A DNA stretch of 28,034 nucleotides from contig DASYYY010000043.1 of the NCBI GenBank assembly GCA_035933635.1, positions 1-28,034 of the forward strand. Direction: 5' to 3'. The DNA comes from JAKIVR01 sp035933635 (GTDB taxonomy: Archaea > Thermoplasmatota > Thermoplasmata > Lutacidiplasmatales > UBA184). Under the pieces are notes generated by a model that was given only the letters and a program-made list of their open reading frames with translations, was not told where the DNA came from and made no database searches. Shown piece after piece: positions 7,025 to 14,543 of this stretch (position 1 is its first letter; each line of letters starts with the position of its first letter). The position numbers and the translations under genes were made by a program.

Positions 7025-7155
7025 AACTCCGCGCTCCGCTTGCCCAAGTCCGGCATACTCGGCCCGCACCCCGCGATCTCCGTAACCAGGGCTGGGACCC
7101 GGTCCGTCCGGAGGGAGTCGCCGCCACCGGGCCGATCGCCCACCGACGGCCCGCC

Positions 7156-7941
7156 TCAGGGCGGCGCCCCCGTGGGAGGGTCCCTCCGGGCTTCCACCAC
7201 GAGGTGCATCGGGATCTCGTCGATCCACTCCTTACGCACGTTCCCACTGACGAACTCGTCGGTGGGCGAGGGTTCATCCAGGGCCACCACGGCGAACCCC
7301 GAGGAGCGGAGCTGCTGGGCATACCACGAGAGCGGCCGATGGTAGCCGATCGTCCACGCCGTCTCCCCATCGGGGAGGTTCCAGGGGTAGCGCTCCTCGT
7401 GAGGGCGCCGGTACCCGGTCACCTTGCGGAACACCATGGGTTCGCGGCCGGTGACCCGCTCGATGACCCATGCCGAGCGCAGATCGATGTCGAAGCAGGG
7501 GTGACTGATCGAAAAGACGAACCGGCCCCCGGTGCGGAGAACTCGTCCGATCTCCGCGATCGCGGCGTCGGCGCGCTCGATGTCCATGATGCCCATGTTC
7601 GAGACGGCGAGGTCGAAGCTCGCCGAGGCGAGCATGGGGAGCTCCGCGGCGTCCGTCTCGTGGAATTCGATGCCGAGCGGCTCGGTGCGTTCGGCGGCCC
7701 TCGCAAGCGCGATCAATTCCTTGGAGGCGTCGACGCCCACGACCCGCGCACCGGCCCGGGCCAGCCGACGCGCGATGTACCCATTGCCGCACGCAACGTC
7801 CAACACCCGGGACCCGGCGGGGAGGGTTCCGATCCGCGCGAAGAGGCCGGGGTCGATGAGCGTTCGATGCCAAGGGTCGCCCCCATCCCCTTGTTTCCTC
7901 CCGTACCACGCGTGGTACCCTTCCACATCGTCCATCTTCAC
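7156..7941 (-). CDS. class I SAM-dependent methyltransferase
   Basis: This 261-residue Rossmann-fold methyltransferase belongs to the Methyltransf_11 type. Motif I is VLDVACGNGYIARRLA (46-61), motif II has VVGVDAS with the acidic ribose ligand, motif IV is SFDLAVSNMGIMDI, and the post-motif LRTGGRFVFSISHP follows. The C-terminal third (including YRRPHEERYPWNLPDG and RPLSWYAQQLRSSGF) matches small-molecule methyltransferases, but the acceptor is unknown. The GTG at 7939-7941 is chosen because GGGAGGCGGGAG lies upstream at a workable distance and a TATA box (GGCTTATCGCC, 7979-7989) precedes it. An ATG two codons in is an alternative. It is divergent from the secreted-protein gene. Confidence 0.88.
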   Translation of the reverse strand: MKMDDVEGYHAWYGRKQGDGGDPWHRTLIDPGLFARIGTLPAGSRVLDVACGNGYIARRLARAGARVVGVDASKELIALARAAERTEPLGIEFHETDAAELPMLASASFDLAVSNMGIMDIERADAAIAEIGRVLRTGGRFVFSISHPCFDIDLRSAWVIERVTGREPMVFRKVTGYRRPHEERYPWNLPDGETAWTIGYHRPLSWYAQQLRSSGFAVVALDEPSPTDEFVSGNVRKEWIDEIPMHLVVEARRDPPTGAPP

Positions 7942-7978
7942 CGCGCTCCCGCCTCCCGTCCGGGGAGCATTTCCTACG

Positions 7979-7989
7979 GGCGATAAGCC
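7979..7989 (-). promoter_or_regulatory. TATA box of the methyltransferase gene
   Basis: The minus-strand GGCTTATCGCC predicts transcription start near 7957 and a leader of about 16 nt that includes a Shine-Dalgarno-like GGAGG. Confidence 0.5.
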
Positions 7990-8049
7990 GGTCCTGCGCG
8001 CCCCCGAGCGAGCAAGCCGCCGCCGGGGCCGGCCCCGATCCGGGCGGAG

Positions 8050-8058
8050 GTTTATCGG
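8050..8058 (+). promoter_or_regulatory. TATA box of the secreted-protein gene
   Basis: GTTTATCGG stands 80-90 nt before the ATG at 8141 and about 50 nt before an in-frame GTG at 8108. Confidence 0.5.
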
Positions 8059-8140
8059 AGCCGGGTCGTTCTCGTTGTCGCCGCGGGCCCCTCACCCTAC
8101 CGCCGAAGTGAGGCTCGCCCACGAGCCGGAAGACCGCTCC

Positions 8141-9085
8141 ATGATGAGAAAATCGCGCGACCGAACCCCGCCCCCGCGCTCCCTGCCGCCCGTCGTGATC
8201 GCCCCTCTGGCCCTTGGGATCGTGCTGCTCCTCGCCGTCCCCGTCGGGGCGAGCCCTTCCCCGTCGGCGACGAAGATCCTGACGGCTCCCTACACGGGCA
8301 CCCTCGGTTTCGCCAGCACCCAAACCACGTACACGTCGTGCTCGACGGCCGTGGGGGGTACCTCCCGGTGGGTTCCATCGGCCGGTGTCGTGGTGGCGCA
8401 CCCGAACGCGACCGCGCGGGCCTGCCCGTACTACGCCGGATTCGGCGGTGGCGGCCAGGCCACGGTCTCGACCACGGTGGAGGTCATCGTCCCGTTCCGC
8501 GTGACCTACAACGGAACGCATCTGATCCGGTCCAATTGGACGATCGACCTCGCGTCGACCCGCCTGTTCACCTCCGGCGGCTGCCCGGCCAAGCTCATCA
8601 ACTATCATCCGCCCTCGTCCCAGTCCAGCTACGCGGGCTGCAGTGACGGCGTCTCCCTGGCCCTCTACATCGACGCCCGGGTGGTCGACATCTCGGGGGG
8701 AAGCTTCCTCAGCGCGAACTACAGCTACGGCAATGCCTACAACGACGGGGGCTACTCGAACTACACGACCTGCTACACCTACTACACGTCGAGCTATTGC
8801 TACAACTCCAGTTCCGCGTACAACAGCTCGAACTCCTACGGGAACAGCGCACCCGGTTTCGGAGCGTTCGTCTGGAACGGTGCGACGAACTTCCTCATGT
8901 GGTCGAACGCCTCCTACATGACCAAGACCGACCGGTTCGCCCTCGAGTTCACCCTGACCTTCCAGACCGAAGCGAACGCGCAGGTCGCGAACACGGTCTC
9001 ACCCTGGCACGGGGCCGCGTTCGCGTCGATCAACCTGTTCGGTCACGGCCGTGGGGTCCGGCTCAACCAGCTGCTGATCACCTGA
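8141..9085 (+). CDS. secreted, Cys- and Tyr/Asn/Ser-rich hypothetical protein
   Basis: This 314-residue protein has a basic N-terminus and a hydrophobic stretch (19-37) ending in VPVGA, a good secretory signal peptide. The mature part has six cysteines (three disulfides possible), many N-glycosylation sequons (NGT, NWT, NYS, NYT, NSS, NAS), and a low-complexity Tyr/Asn/Ser zone in the second half (for example YNSSSAYNSSNSYGNS). No C-terminal anchor is visible, so it should be released or cell-wall associated. I do not recognise the family. The outer halves look beta-rich (VEVIVPFRVTYNGTHLI; RFALEFTLTFQT). The ATG-ATG pair at 8141 is taken as start; an in-frame GTG at 8108 would only lengthen the cytosolic tip. 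It is a single gene between the methyltransferase and tRNA-Gly. Confidence 0.8.
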   Translation: MMRKSRDRTPPPRSLPPVVIAPLALGIVLLLAVPVGASPSPSATKILTAPYTGTLGFASTQTTYTSCSTAVGGTSRWVPSAGVVVAHPNATARACPYYAGFGGGGQATVSTTVEVIVPFRVTYNGTHLIRSNWTIDLASTRLFTSGGCPAKLINYHPPSSQSSYAGCSDGVSLALYIDARVVDISGGSFLSANYSYGNAYNDGGYSNYTTCYTYYTSSYCYNSSSAYNSSNSYGNSAPGFGAFVWNGATNFLMWSNASYMTKTDRFALEFTLTFQTEANAQVANTVSPWHGAAFASINLFGHGRGVRLNQLLIT

Positions 9086-9171
9086 GCCGAGGGTCGCCGC
9101 GGGCCCGCGACGCCCGACCCCCTCCGACGGCGAGCGAGCCCAGCGCCCGTCCGGCCTCCGGTGAGAAGGAA

Positions 9172-9243
9172 TGCGGTTGCCGGGATTCGAACCCGGGTAG
9201 GTAGCTTGGGAAGCTACCGTCCTAACCACTAGACCACAACCGC
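9172..9243 (-). tRNA. tRNA-Gly (anticodon CCC)
   Basis: The minus strand folds as acceptor GCGGTTG/CAACCGC, D-arm GTC...GAC, anticodon arm GTAGC-TTCCCAA-GCTAC (anticodon at 9208-9210), a short variable loop, and T-arm CCGGG-TTCGAAT-CCCGG, with discriminator A. It has 72 nt, no intron and no encoded CCA. No clear TATA box was found at the expected distance. Confidence 0.95.
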
Positions 9244-9295
9244 GCGGGCGTCCCGGAGCCGGACCGACTCATGAGCGTTGTGAGGTCCGCGGACC

Positions 9296-9784
9296 TCAGA
9301 GCATCAGACCGACCGATTCCGAGGGGATCGCGGGGGCCGCGGCCACGAGCTCGGCGTTCGTTAGCGCGGCTTCGCTGCCCTCGGGGAGGAAACCCGAACG
9401 CCTCAGGACCCGACGGGCCTTGGGGAGGTCACTGAGCCCGAGCCCGACCATCGTCTTGGTCCCCTCCCGTCGGACCAGCAGCACGACGTGCTCGATATTG
9501 ATCTTGGCCGCGCCGAGGGCGTCCAGCACCCGCAGAAAGCTGCCGGCCCGGTCCTCGAGCTGGACCGGAATGAGCTCGTGGGTGCGCACCACGTAGTGCG
9601 CCTTCTTCAGGAGCGGTAGTGCGCCCTTGGGGTCGCTGACGACCAGGCGGACGTCCCCGCGGCGTGCGGTCGAGTCCACATGGATCGAGGCGACATTGAT
9701 CCCGTGTTCGGCGAGCAGCCGGGCCACCGCGGCGAGCTGGCCCGGACGGTTGGGAAGGTGCAGGGAGAGTTCGATGAGCCCCAT
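9296..9784 (-). CDS. tandem ACT-domain protein
   Basis: This 162-residue protein consists almost wholly of two ACT domains. The first is about 2-68, starting LSLHLPNRPGQLAAVARLL with the typical Gly-Asn/Arg ligand loop and GINVASIHVDS. The second is about 73-140, with VQLEDRAGSFLRVLDALGAAKINIEHVV. ACT pairs bind amino acids at dimer interfaces and regulate a partner enzyme or transporter, and no catalytic domain is attached. The ligand is unknown. A strong TATA box (minus-strand CTATAAATAG, 9867-9876) lies about 88 nt upstream, giving a leader of about 60 nt. It is divergent from the pilus operon. Confidence 0.88.
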   Translation of the reverse strand: MGLIELSLHLPNRPGQLAAVARLLAEHGINVASIHVDSTARRGDVRLVVSDPKGALPLLKKAHYVVRTHELIPVQLEDRAGSFLRVLDALGAAKINIEHVVLLVRREGTKTMVGLGLSDLPKARRVLRRSGFLPEGSEAALTNAELVAAAPAIPSESVGLML

Positions 9785-9866
9785 CGATGGTGATCGGACC
9801 GCTCGAGTCGTCGGGCACGAAAAAGATGCCGTGCGTACCGTCGGCGGGCGGCCCGCGCTGACGAGG

Positions 9867-9876
9867 CTATTTATAG
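9867..9876. promoter_or_regulatory. near-palindromic TATA element shared by the ACT gene and pilus operon
   Basis: CTATTTATAG reads CTATAAATAG on the minus strand, so TBP could bind productively in either direction. Predicted starts are about 9845 (minus, ACT protein) and 9898 (plus, pilin-like gene at 9930). Confidence 0.65.
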
Positions 9877-9901
9877 ACGAACTCGGCTAAATTCTCCCGG
9901 T

Positions 9902-9919
9902 CCGAGAGCCTACTCTCGG
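9902..9919 (+). promoter_or_regulatory. hairpin just upstream of the pilin-like gene
   Basis: CCGAGAG-CCTA-CTCTCGG is a perfect 7-bp stem with a 4-nt loop, ending 10 nt before the GTG at 9930. It falls in the predicted leader of the pilus operon. It may be an RNA stem controlling translation or a protein operator; there is no T-tract, so it is not an obvious terminator. Confidence 0.4.
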
Positions 9920-9929
9920 GCAGTGGCCT

Positions 9930-10877
9930 GTGACGGAGGTTTCGGATGGACTTCACCGCCGGCGACGCTATCGCCGGAATCGCTCCCTACGGGGCGGGCG
10001 TCGCGCCGTTGTCTCCGTCGTCGGCACGCTCCTCGCCCTCCTGGTCTTCTTCGCGTTGTTCGGGATCTTCGTGACGCAATACGTCCCGGTGTGGATGGGG
10101 GACAACGAGTCCACCTTCTCCGCCAGCATCCAGGCCTCGCTCGCGCAGCTGAAGTCGAACGTCGACCTCCAGACGACGCTCGGCGGACCCCCGTCGTTCT
10201 CCACCCCCTTCACGCTCGCCTCCCAGGGCATCCCCCTGATCGCGGCCCCGACGACGGCCACGATGGATTTCACCCCCCGCGCCGCCGGGACCTGGATCAA
10301 CGTCTCGATGCAGTACGGGCCCAGCGGCAAGCCCGGCTTCTACCAGAACGTCAGCCTGGGCACGATCCAGGTCAGCGTGCCGAACCGCTACTACACTCCC
10401 CAGCTGTACGAGTACGAATCGGACGCCGTCATCCAGAGCCAGGGCGACACCAATCAGCTGGTCCTCTACCCCCCGCTGCTGGCGGTCAACCACACCGGCG
10501 GCTACAGCGCTGGTACCCTCGGTCTGGTCGAGTTCTACGGCAACGCCACCCAAGTGGTCTCCACCGGAACGATCGAGGTCTACTCCCACCTCGGCAACAT
10601 CCAGTCGTTCCCCTCCAACGGCACCCCCGCCGCGCCGGGCCAGAGCTTCAATGTCACCATCACGCTCGGAACGCTCTATCCGTGCGCCTGGGCGACCTAC
10701 CTCAGCGGCACGCTGGCCAAGGCCGGGCTGCCCTCGGGCGGCTACACCCTCTCGCCCAGCACCTGCGTGGCCTCGGGGGGGCAGTCGACGATCGTCAAGC
10801 TCGTGCTGCTCCACCTCAACAGTTTTGACCTGATCCTCGCCAGTTTCACCATCGCCATCGGGGTGGGACAGTCGTAG
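9930..10877 (+). CDS. archaeal pilin-like/pseudopilin membrane protein
   Basis: The 315-residue product begins with a very basic segment (residues 9-25, many Arg), then RRAVVSVVGTLLALLVFFAL and further hydrophobic residues to about 50. This arrangement, RAV-S-V-G followed by a long hydrophobic helix, resembles archaeal type IV pilins and archaellin-like class III signal peptides, although a canonical prepilin peptidase site is not certain. The rest is an extracellular, beta-rich domain with several N-glycosylation sequons (NVS, NHT, NAT, NVT). It heads an operon of secretion ATPases and platform proteins, so a role as pilus subunit or minor initiating pseudopilin is likely. The start is a GTG. 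The stop is 10 nt before the first ATPase. Confidence 0.75.
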   Translation: MTEVSDGLHRRRRYRRNRSLRGGRRAVVSVVGTLLALLVFFALFGIFVTQYVPVWMGDNESTFSASIQASLAQLKSNVDLQTTLGGPPSFSTPFTLASQGIPLIAAPTTATMDFTPRAAGTWINVSMQYGPSGKPGFYQNVSLGTIQVSVPNRYYTPQLYEYESDAVIQSQGDTNQLVLYPPLLAVNHTGGYSAGTLGLVEFYGNATQVVSTGTIEVYSHLGNIQSFPSNGTPAAPGQSFNVTITLGTLYPCAWATYLSGTLAKAGLPSGGYTLSPSTCVASGGQSTIVKLVLLHLNSFDLILASFTIAIGVGQS

Positions 10878-10887
10878 GGGGCGCGCC

Positions 10888-12552
10888 GTGACGAGCAATA
10901 CCTTCCAGATCCGGATCCCGCGGAACCGCAACCTCCCGGCCGACACGCTCCCGCTGGAGCGACCGGCGGCGGGGGCGCCGACCGAGCCCGAGCCGACCGA
11001 CGTCCCCGGGACGTTCATCACGGCGATGCCGCCGCTGCGGGACTCCGACTCCAAGGAGCTCGAGGTTTCGGCGGTCAACCCGCCCTACTCCTACGCCCGG
11101 ATCTCCTACAACGACCGGACCAAGGAGTACCTCTACGAGGTCATCGAGCCGCAGCTCTCCAAGCACGAGAGCGAGCTGCTCGCCCACCTGAAGGAGACCC
11201 TCACCCGCATCATCGGCGGGGAGGTCGCCACGATGTCGGCGAACGAGAAGAAGTCCTACCTGCGGGGCGAGGTCGAGGCCTACCTGCGCAGCCGGGGCAT
11301 GATGCTCTCGCCGCTGTCGACCGAGCGGCTCGTCTACTACATCCTGCGCGACTTCGTCGGCTTCGGGCCGATCGACGTCCTCATCGCCGACCCCCAGATC
11401 GAGGACATCAGCTGCGACGGGGTCGACGTCCCACTGTTCATCTTCCACTCGCGGTTCGAGTCGGTGAAGACGAGCGTCCAGTTCGCCGAGGAGGAGCACC
11501 TCAACTCGTTCATCGTCATGCTCGGGCAGCGGTGCACCAAGGCGGTCTCCGTCTCGAACCCGATCCTCGACGGGACCACCCCGGAGGGCCACCGCGTGCA
11601 GGCGACCTACTCGCGCGAGGTCACCACCCGCGGCGGGAGCTTCACGATCCGCCGGTTCAAGGAGAAGCCGTTCACCCCCGTCGACCTCGTCCTCAACGGC
11701 AGCGCCAGCGAGGAGATCGTCGCCTACTTCTGGCTCGCCGCCGAGCAGGGCGAGTCGCTCATCATCTGCGGCGGGCCGGCCGCGGGCAAGACCAGCACGC
11801 TCAACGCCATCGCGCTGTTCATCCCGCCCACCTCCAAGATCGTCTCCATCGAGGACACCCGCGAGGTCAACCTCCCCCACGAGAACTGGATCCCCGGCGC
11901 GACGCGCAGCGGCACCGGCGACCGCGGACCCGACGGCAAGGCGGCCGGGGAGGTCGACATGTTCGACCTCGTGCGGGCGGCGTTGCGGCAGCGCCCGAAC
12001 TACATCGTCGTCGGCGAGGTCCGGGGCAAGGAGACCTACACGATGTTCCAGGCGATGGCCACCGGCCACACCACCTACTCGACGATGCACGCCGACAGCG
12101 TCAAGTCGATGGTGAACCGGCTGGAGAACCCGCCGATCAACACCCCGCGCATCCTATTGTCGGCGCTGAACAACGTCATCATCCAGATCCAGGCCCGCAC
12201 CGAGAAGGGCGTCGTCCGGCGGTTGAAGCAGGTGCTCGAGATCGTCGGGTTCGAGCCCGAGACCAACGAGCTGATCACGAACACCGTCTACGAGTGGGAC
12301 CCGGCCTCGGACAAGTTCATTTTCAAGGGTCACTCGTTCTTGTTCGACAAGATCATGGAACTGAAGAACCTCTCGCACGACGAGATGGATGCGGAGTTCC
12401 AGCGTCGCGTCGCCGTCATCCGCTACCTCGTCGATCACAAGATCAACGACCACCGCCAGCTCTGGCGGCTGGTCTCCGGATACTACAAGGATCCGCAGGA
12501 GGTCATGCAGCGGATCGAGGCGGCCTCCGCGCCCGCGGGAGCCCCGGCCTGA
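10888..12552 (+). CDS. type II/IV secretion system ATPase (GspE/TadA/VirB11-like), first copy
   Basis: This 554-residue hexameric motor ATPase should power assembly of an archaeal type IV pilus-like fibre. After an N-terminal domain (about 45-130, starting PPYSYARISY), the RecA-like core carries Walker A GGPAAGKTST (295-304, Lys301), an Asp-box-like VSIEDTREVNLP, Walker B YIVVGEVRG (372-380) with the conserved Glu377, and the His-box region GHTTYSTMHADS. The C-terminal 100 residues are helical. It is paralogous to the second ATPase in this operon along nearly its whole length. The GTG start follows GGGGGCGCGCC at a good ribosome-binding distance. The stop is 2 nt before the next ATG. Confidence 0.95.
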   Translation: MTSNTFQIRIPRNRNLPADTLPLERPAAGAPTEPEPTDVPGTFITAMPPLRDSDSKELEVSAVNPPYSYARISYNDRTKEYLYEVIEPQLSKHESELLAHLKETLTRIIGGEVATMSANEKKSYLRGEVEAYLRSRGMMLSPLSTERLVYYILRDFVGFGPIDVLIADPQIEDISCDGVDVPLFIFHSRFESVKTSVQFAEEEHLNSFIVMLGQRCTKAVSVSNPILDGTTPEGHRVQATYSREVTTRGGSFTIRRFKEKPFTPVDLVLNGSASEEIVAYFWLAAEQGESLIICGGPAAGKTSTLNAIALFIPPTSKIVSIEDTREVNLPHENWIPGATRSGTGDRGPDGKAAGEVDMFDLVRAALRQRPNYIVVGEVRGKETYTMFQAMATGHTTYSTMHADSVKSMVNRLENPPINTPRILLSALNNVIIQIQARTEKGVVRRLKQVLEIVGFEPETNELITNTVYEWDPASDKFIFKGHSFLFDKIMELKNLSHDEMDAEFQRRVAVIRYLVDHKINDHRQLWRLVSGYYKDPQEVMQRIEAASAPAGAPA

Positions 12553-12554
12553 CC

Positions 12555-13550
12555 ATGGCGACCGCCACGCCCCCCGCCCGCGCGGTCCGCCGGGTCGCCG
12601 CCGCCCCGCTCCGCAGCGACGCCGACGCGCCCCGCACCGTCCGGGTGCCCAAGGGCGACCAGCCCTCGCACTCGCAGCTGACCGGTTTCCAACGCTGGTG
12701 CTGGAACCTGTTCAAGGACAAGGTCCACTCCAAGCCGGCCGACCCGCTGCTCGACGAGAACCTGCTCAAGGCGCACATCCGCATGCGCGCGGACGAGTAC
12801 ATGGCGATCGTCTACGGGACGACGGTCGCCGCCGCGCTGGGGCTGGTAGGGGTCGGCATCGGGGTCTTCGTCTTCCTGCTCGTGGCCCTCGCGCTCGCCC
12901 CCGGCGTCGCCGCGCTGGCGTTCCTGCTTCCGCTCGCGAGCTTGCTCGCCCTCGTCGTGCTCCCCGGTCAGCCGGCGGCTCGGGCCAAGGCGCGGGGACG
13001 CAACATCGACCGGCGCATCTCGATCGCCATGAACTTCATGAGCGCCATGGCGAGCGCCGACGTCAACATCGACCAGATCTTCAAGGAGCTCTCCAACCAG
13101 ACGGAGATCTACGGTGAGGTCGCCGAGGAGGCCGCCTGGATCACCCGCGACACCGAGCTCCTCGGCGTCGACATCCTGACCGCCATCAAGGAGGGCGCGG
13201 TCCGCAGCCCCTCCAAGCGCTTCCAGGACTTCCTGCAGGGGGTCGTGACCACCGCCACGAGCGGCGGGCAGCTCAAGCCCTACTTCCTGCTCAAGGCCGA
13301 GCAGTACGAGCGGGAGAACAAGCTCGCGCTGTTGCAGCGGACGGAGACGATGGGCCTCATGGCCGAGGTCTTCGTCATCGGCGTCGTCGCCTTCCCGCTG
13401 TTCCTGATCATCATCCTCGCCATCTTCGCCATCATCGGGGGCAACGGGGCGTTCGTGCTCGAGCTGCTCTGGGTCATCGTCGGGCTGGTCATCCCGCTCG
13501 TCGAGTTCGGGTTCATCTTCATCATGAACGTCTTCGCGACGGAGGCCTGA
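12555..13550 (+). CDS. TadC/GspF-like pilus platform membrane protein, first copy
   Basis: This 331-residue member of the T2SS F-domain family forms the inner-membrane platform turned by the secretion ATPase. There are about four membrane segments: two between 84 and 137, and two between 275 and 325. The cytosolic F domain lies between them (ISIAMNFMSAMASADVNIDQIFKEL, split as usual by a helix turn, then LLGVDILTAIKEG and SPSKRFQDFLQGVV). It has a Pro/Arg-rich cytosolic leader of 60 residues. The ATG follows the ATPase stop by 2 nt, and the next platform gene starts 2 nt after its stop, so translation is almost certainly coupled. The longer upstream open frame is only a shadow of the ATPase gene. 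Confidence 0.92.
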   Translation: MATATPPARAVRRVAAAPLRSDADAPRTVRVPKGDQPSHSQLTGFQRWCWNLFKDKVHSKPADPLLDENLLKAHIRMRADEYMAIVYGTTVAAALGLVGVGIGVFVFLLVALALAPGVAALAFLLPLASLLALVVLPGQPAARAKARGRNIDRRISIAMNFMSAMASADVNIDQIFKELSNQTEIYGEVAEEAAWITRDTELLGVDILTAIKEGAVRSPSKRFQDFLQGVVTTATSGGQLKPYFLLKAEQYERENKLALLQRTETMGLMAEVFVIGVVAFPLFLIIILAIFAIIGGNGAFVLELLWVIVGLVIPLVEFGFIFIMNVFATEA

Positions 13551-13552
13551 GC

Positions 13553-14527
13553 ATGGCCACGGCGAACGCCGGCCCGACCATCCGACAGAAGGCGCTGCTC
13601 CCGCAGCTCGCCGACGTCGAGACCAAGAAGCTCCCCCTCGACCTCATCGCGCTCATCGGCGGGAGCGTCGTCGGCATCGTGCTGTTCATCGTCGCGGGGA
13701 TGAACGTCCTCGGCGCCGCCTACCTGCCCATCCGCCCGGGCGAGGCCGCGGGCTGGAACGTCGGGCTGGATTGGGTCGTCTTCGGCCTGATCGCGATGCT
13801 CGCGCCCTACGGGTTCATCAAGGCCCGCGAGCAGGCGCGCATCGAATCCATCGAGACGAGGCTGCCGGACTTCCTGCGCGACGTGGCCGAGGCCGGCCGG
13901 TTCGGCATGACGCTGCCCGACGCCATCATCACCGCGAGCAAGGGCCGCTACGGCCTCCTGACCGAGGAGATCAAGCGGATGGCGAGCCAGCTCGAGTGGG
14001 GCGTCCCCGTCTCGACCGCGCTCCAGCTCTTCCAAGAGCGCGTGCCCACCCCGCTCGTCCGCCGGGTCGTCTCGATCGTCACCCGGGCCAACGAGGCCGG
14101 CGGCAATGTCGCCGACGTGCTGACGATGGTCGCGCGCAACGCGCGCGAGGACCAGCTGAACTTCGAGGCGCGCCGGATCACGATGCTGACCTACGTGACG
14201 GTCATCTACATCTCGTTCTTCGTGTTCCTGTTCACCGTCCTGATCCTCGCCGCCGACTTCCTGCCGGCGATGGTCGCGGCGGGCCAGAGCGTCGCCAACA
14301 GCGCCGTGGGCGCCGGCGGCGCGAGCGCCGTCAGCCTGCAGTTCCAGTTCGTCCCGCAGCTCTTCCTGGCCTTCCTCGTCGCCGTCATCGCCCACGCCGT
14401 CGGCGACGGGATCATGGCCGGGATCCTGCACAACGCACGCATCTCCGACGGGCTGCGCCACGCGACGATCCTGCTCGCCATCGGCTGGCTGATGATGCGC
14501 TTCGTCGTCCCGCCGCTCAACGGATAG
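13553..14527 (+). CDS. TadC/GspF-like pilus platform membrane protein, second copy
   Basis: This 324-residue protein is a second F-domain platform subunit. Membrane helices are near 30-57 and 72-90, with three more in the C-terminal third (214-236 is the clearest). Its cytosolic domain has RLPDFLRDVAEAGRFGMTLPDAI (103-125, read in two parts around Gly116) and VRRVVSIVTRANEAGGN, the classical T2SSF signature. Together with the preceding gene it may form the TadB/TadC-like heterodimer seen in Tad systems. It starts 2 nt after the first platform stop and ends 16 nt before the second ATPase, with GGAGGAAG in that gap. Confidence 0.93.
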   Translation: MATANAGPTIRQKALLPQLADVETKKLPLDLIALIGGSVVGIVLFIVAGMNVLGAAYLPIRPGEAAGWNVGLDWVVFGLIAMLAPYGFIKAREQARIESIETRLPDFLRDVAEAGRFGMTLPDAIITASKGRYGLLTEEIKRMASQLEWGVPVSTALQLFQERVPTPLVRRVVSIVTRANEAGGNVADVLTMVARNAREDQLNFEARRITMLTYVTVIYISFFVFLFTVLILAADFLPAMVAAGQSVANSAVGAGGASAVSLQFQFVPQLFLAFLVAVIAHAVGDGIMAGILHNARISDGLRHATILLAIGWLMMRFVVPPLNG

Positions 14528-14543
14528 GAGGAAGCGATCGACC

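Noticed and set aside
11532..12554. Long upstream extension of the first platform protein inside the ATPase gene
   Set aside because: It is a +1-frame shadow of the ATPase coding sequence, rich in Arg, Gly and His, and the F-domain protein begins normally at 12555.
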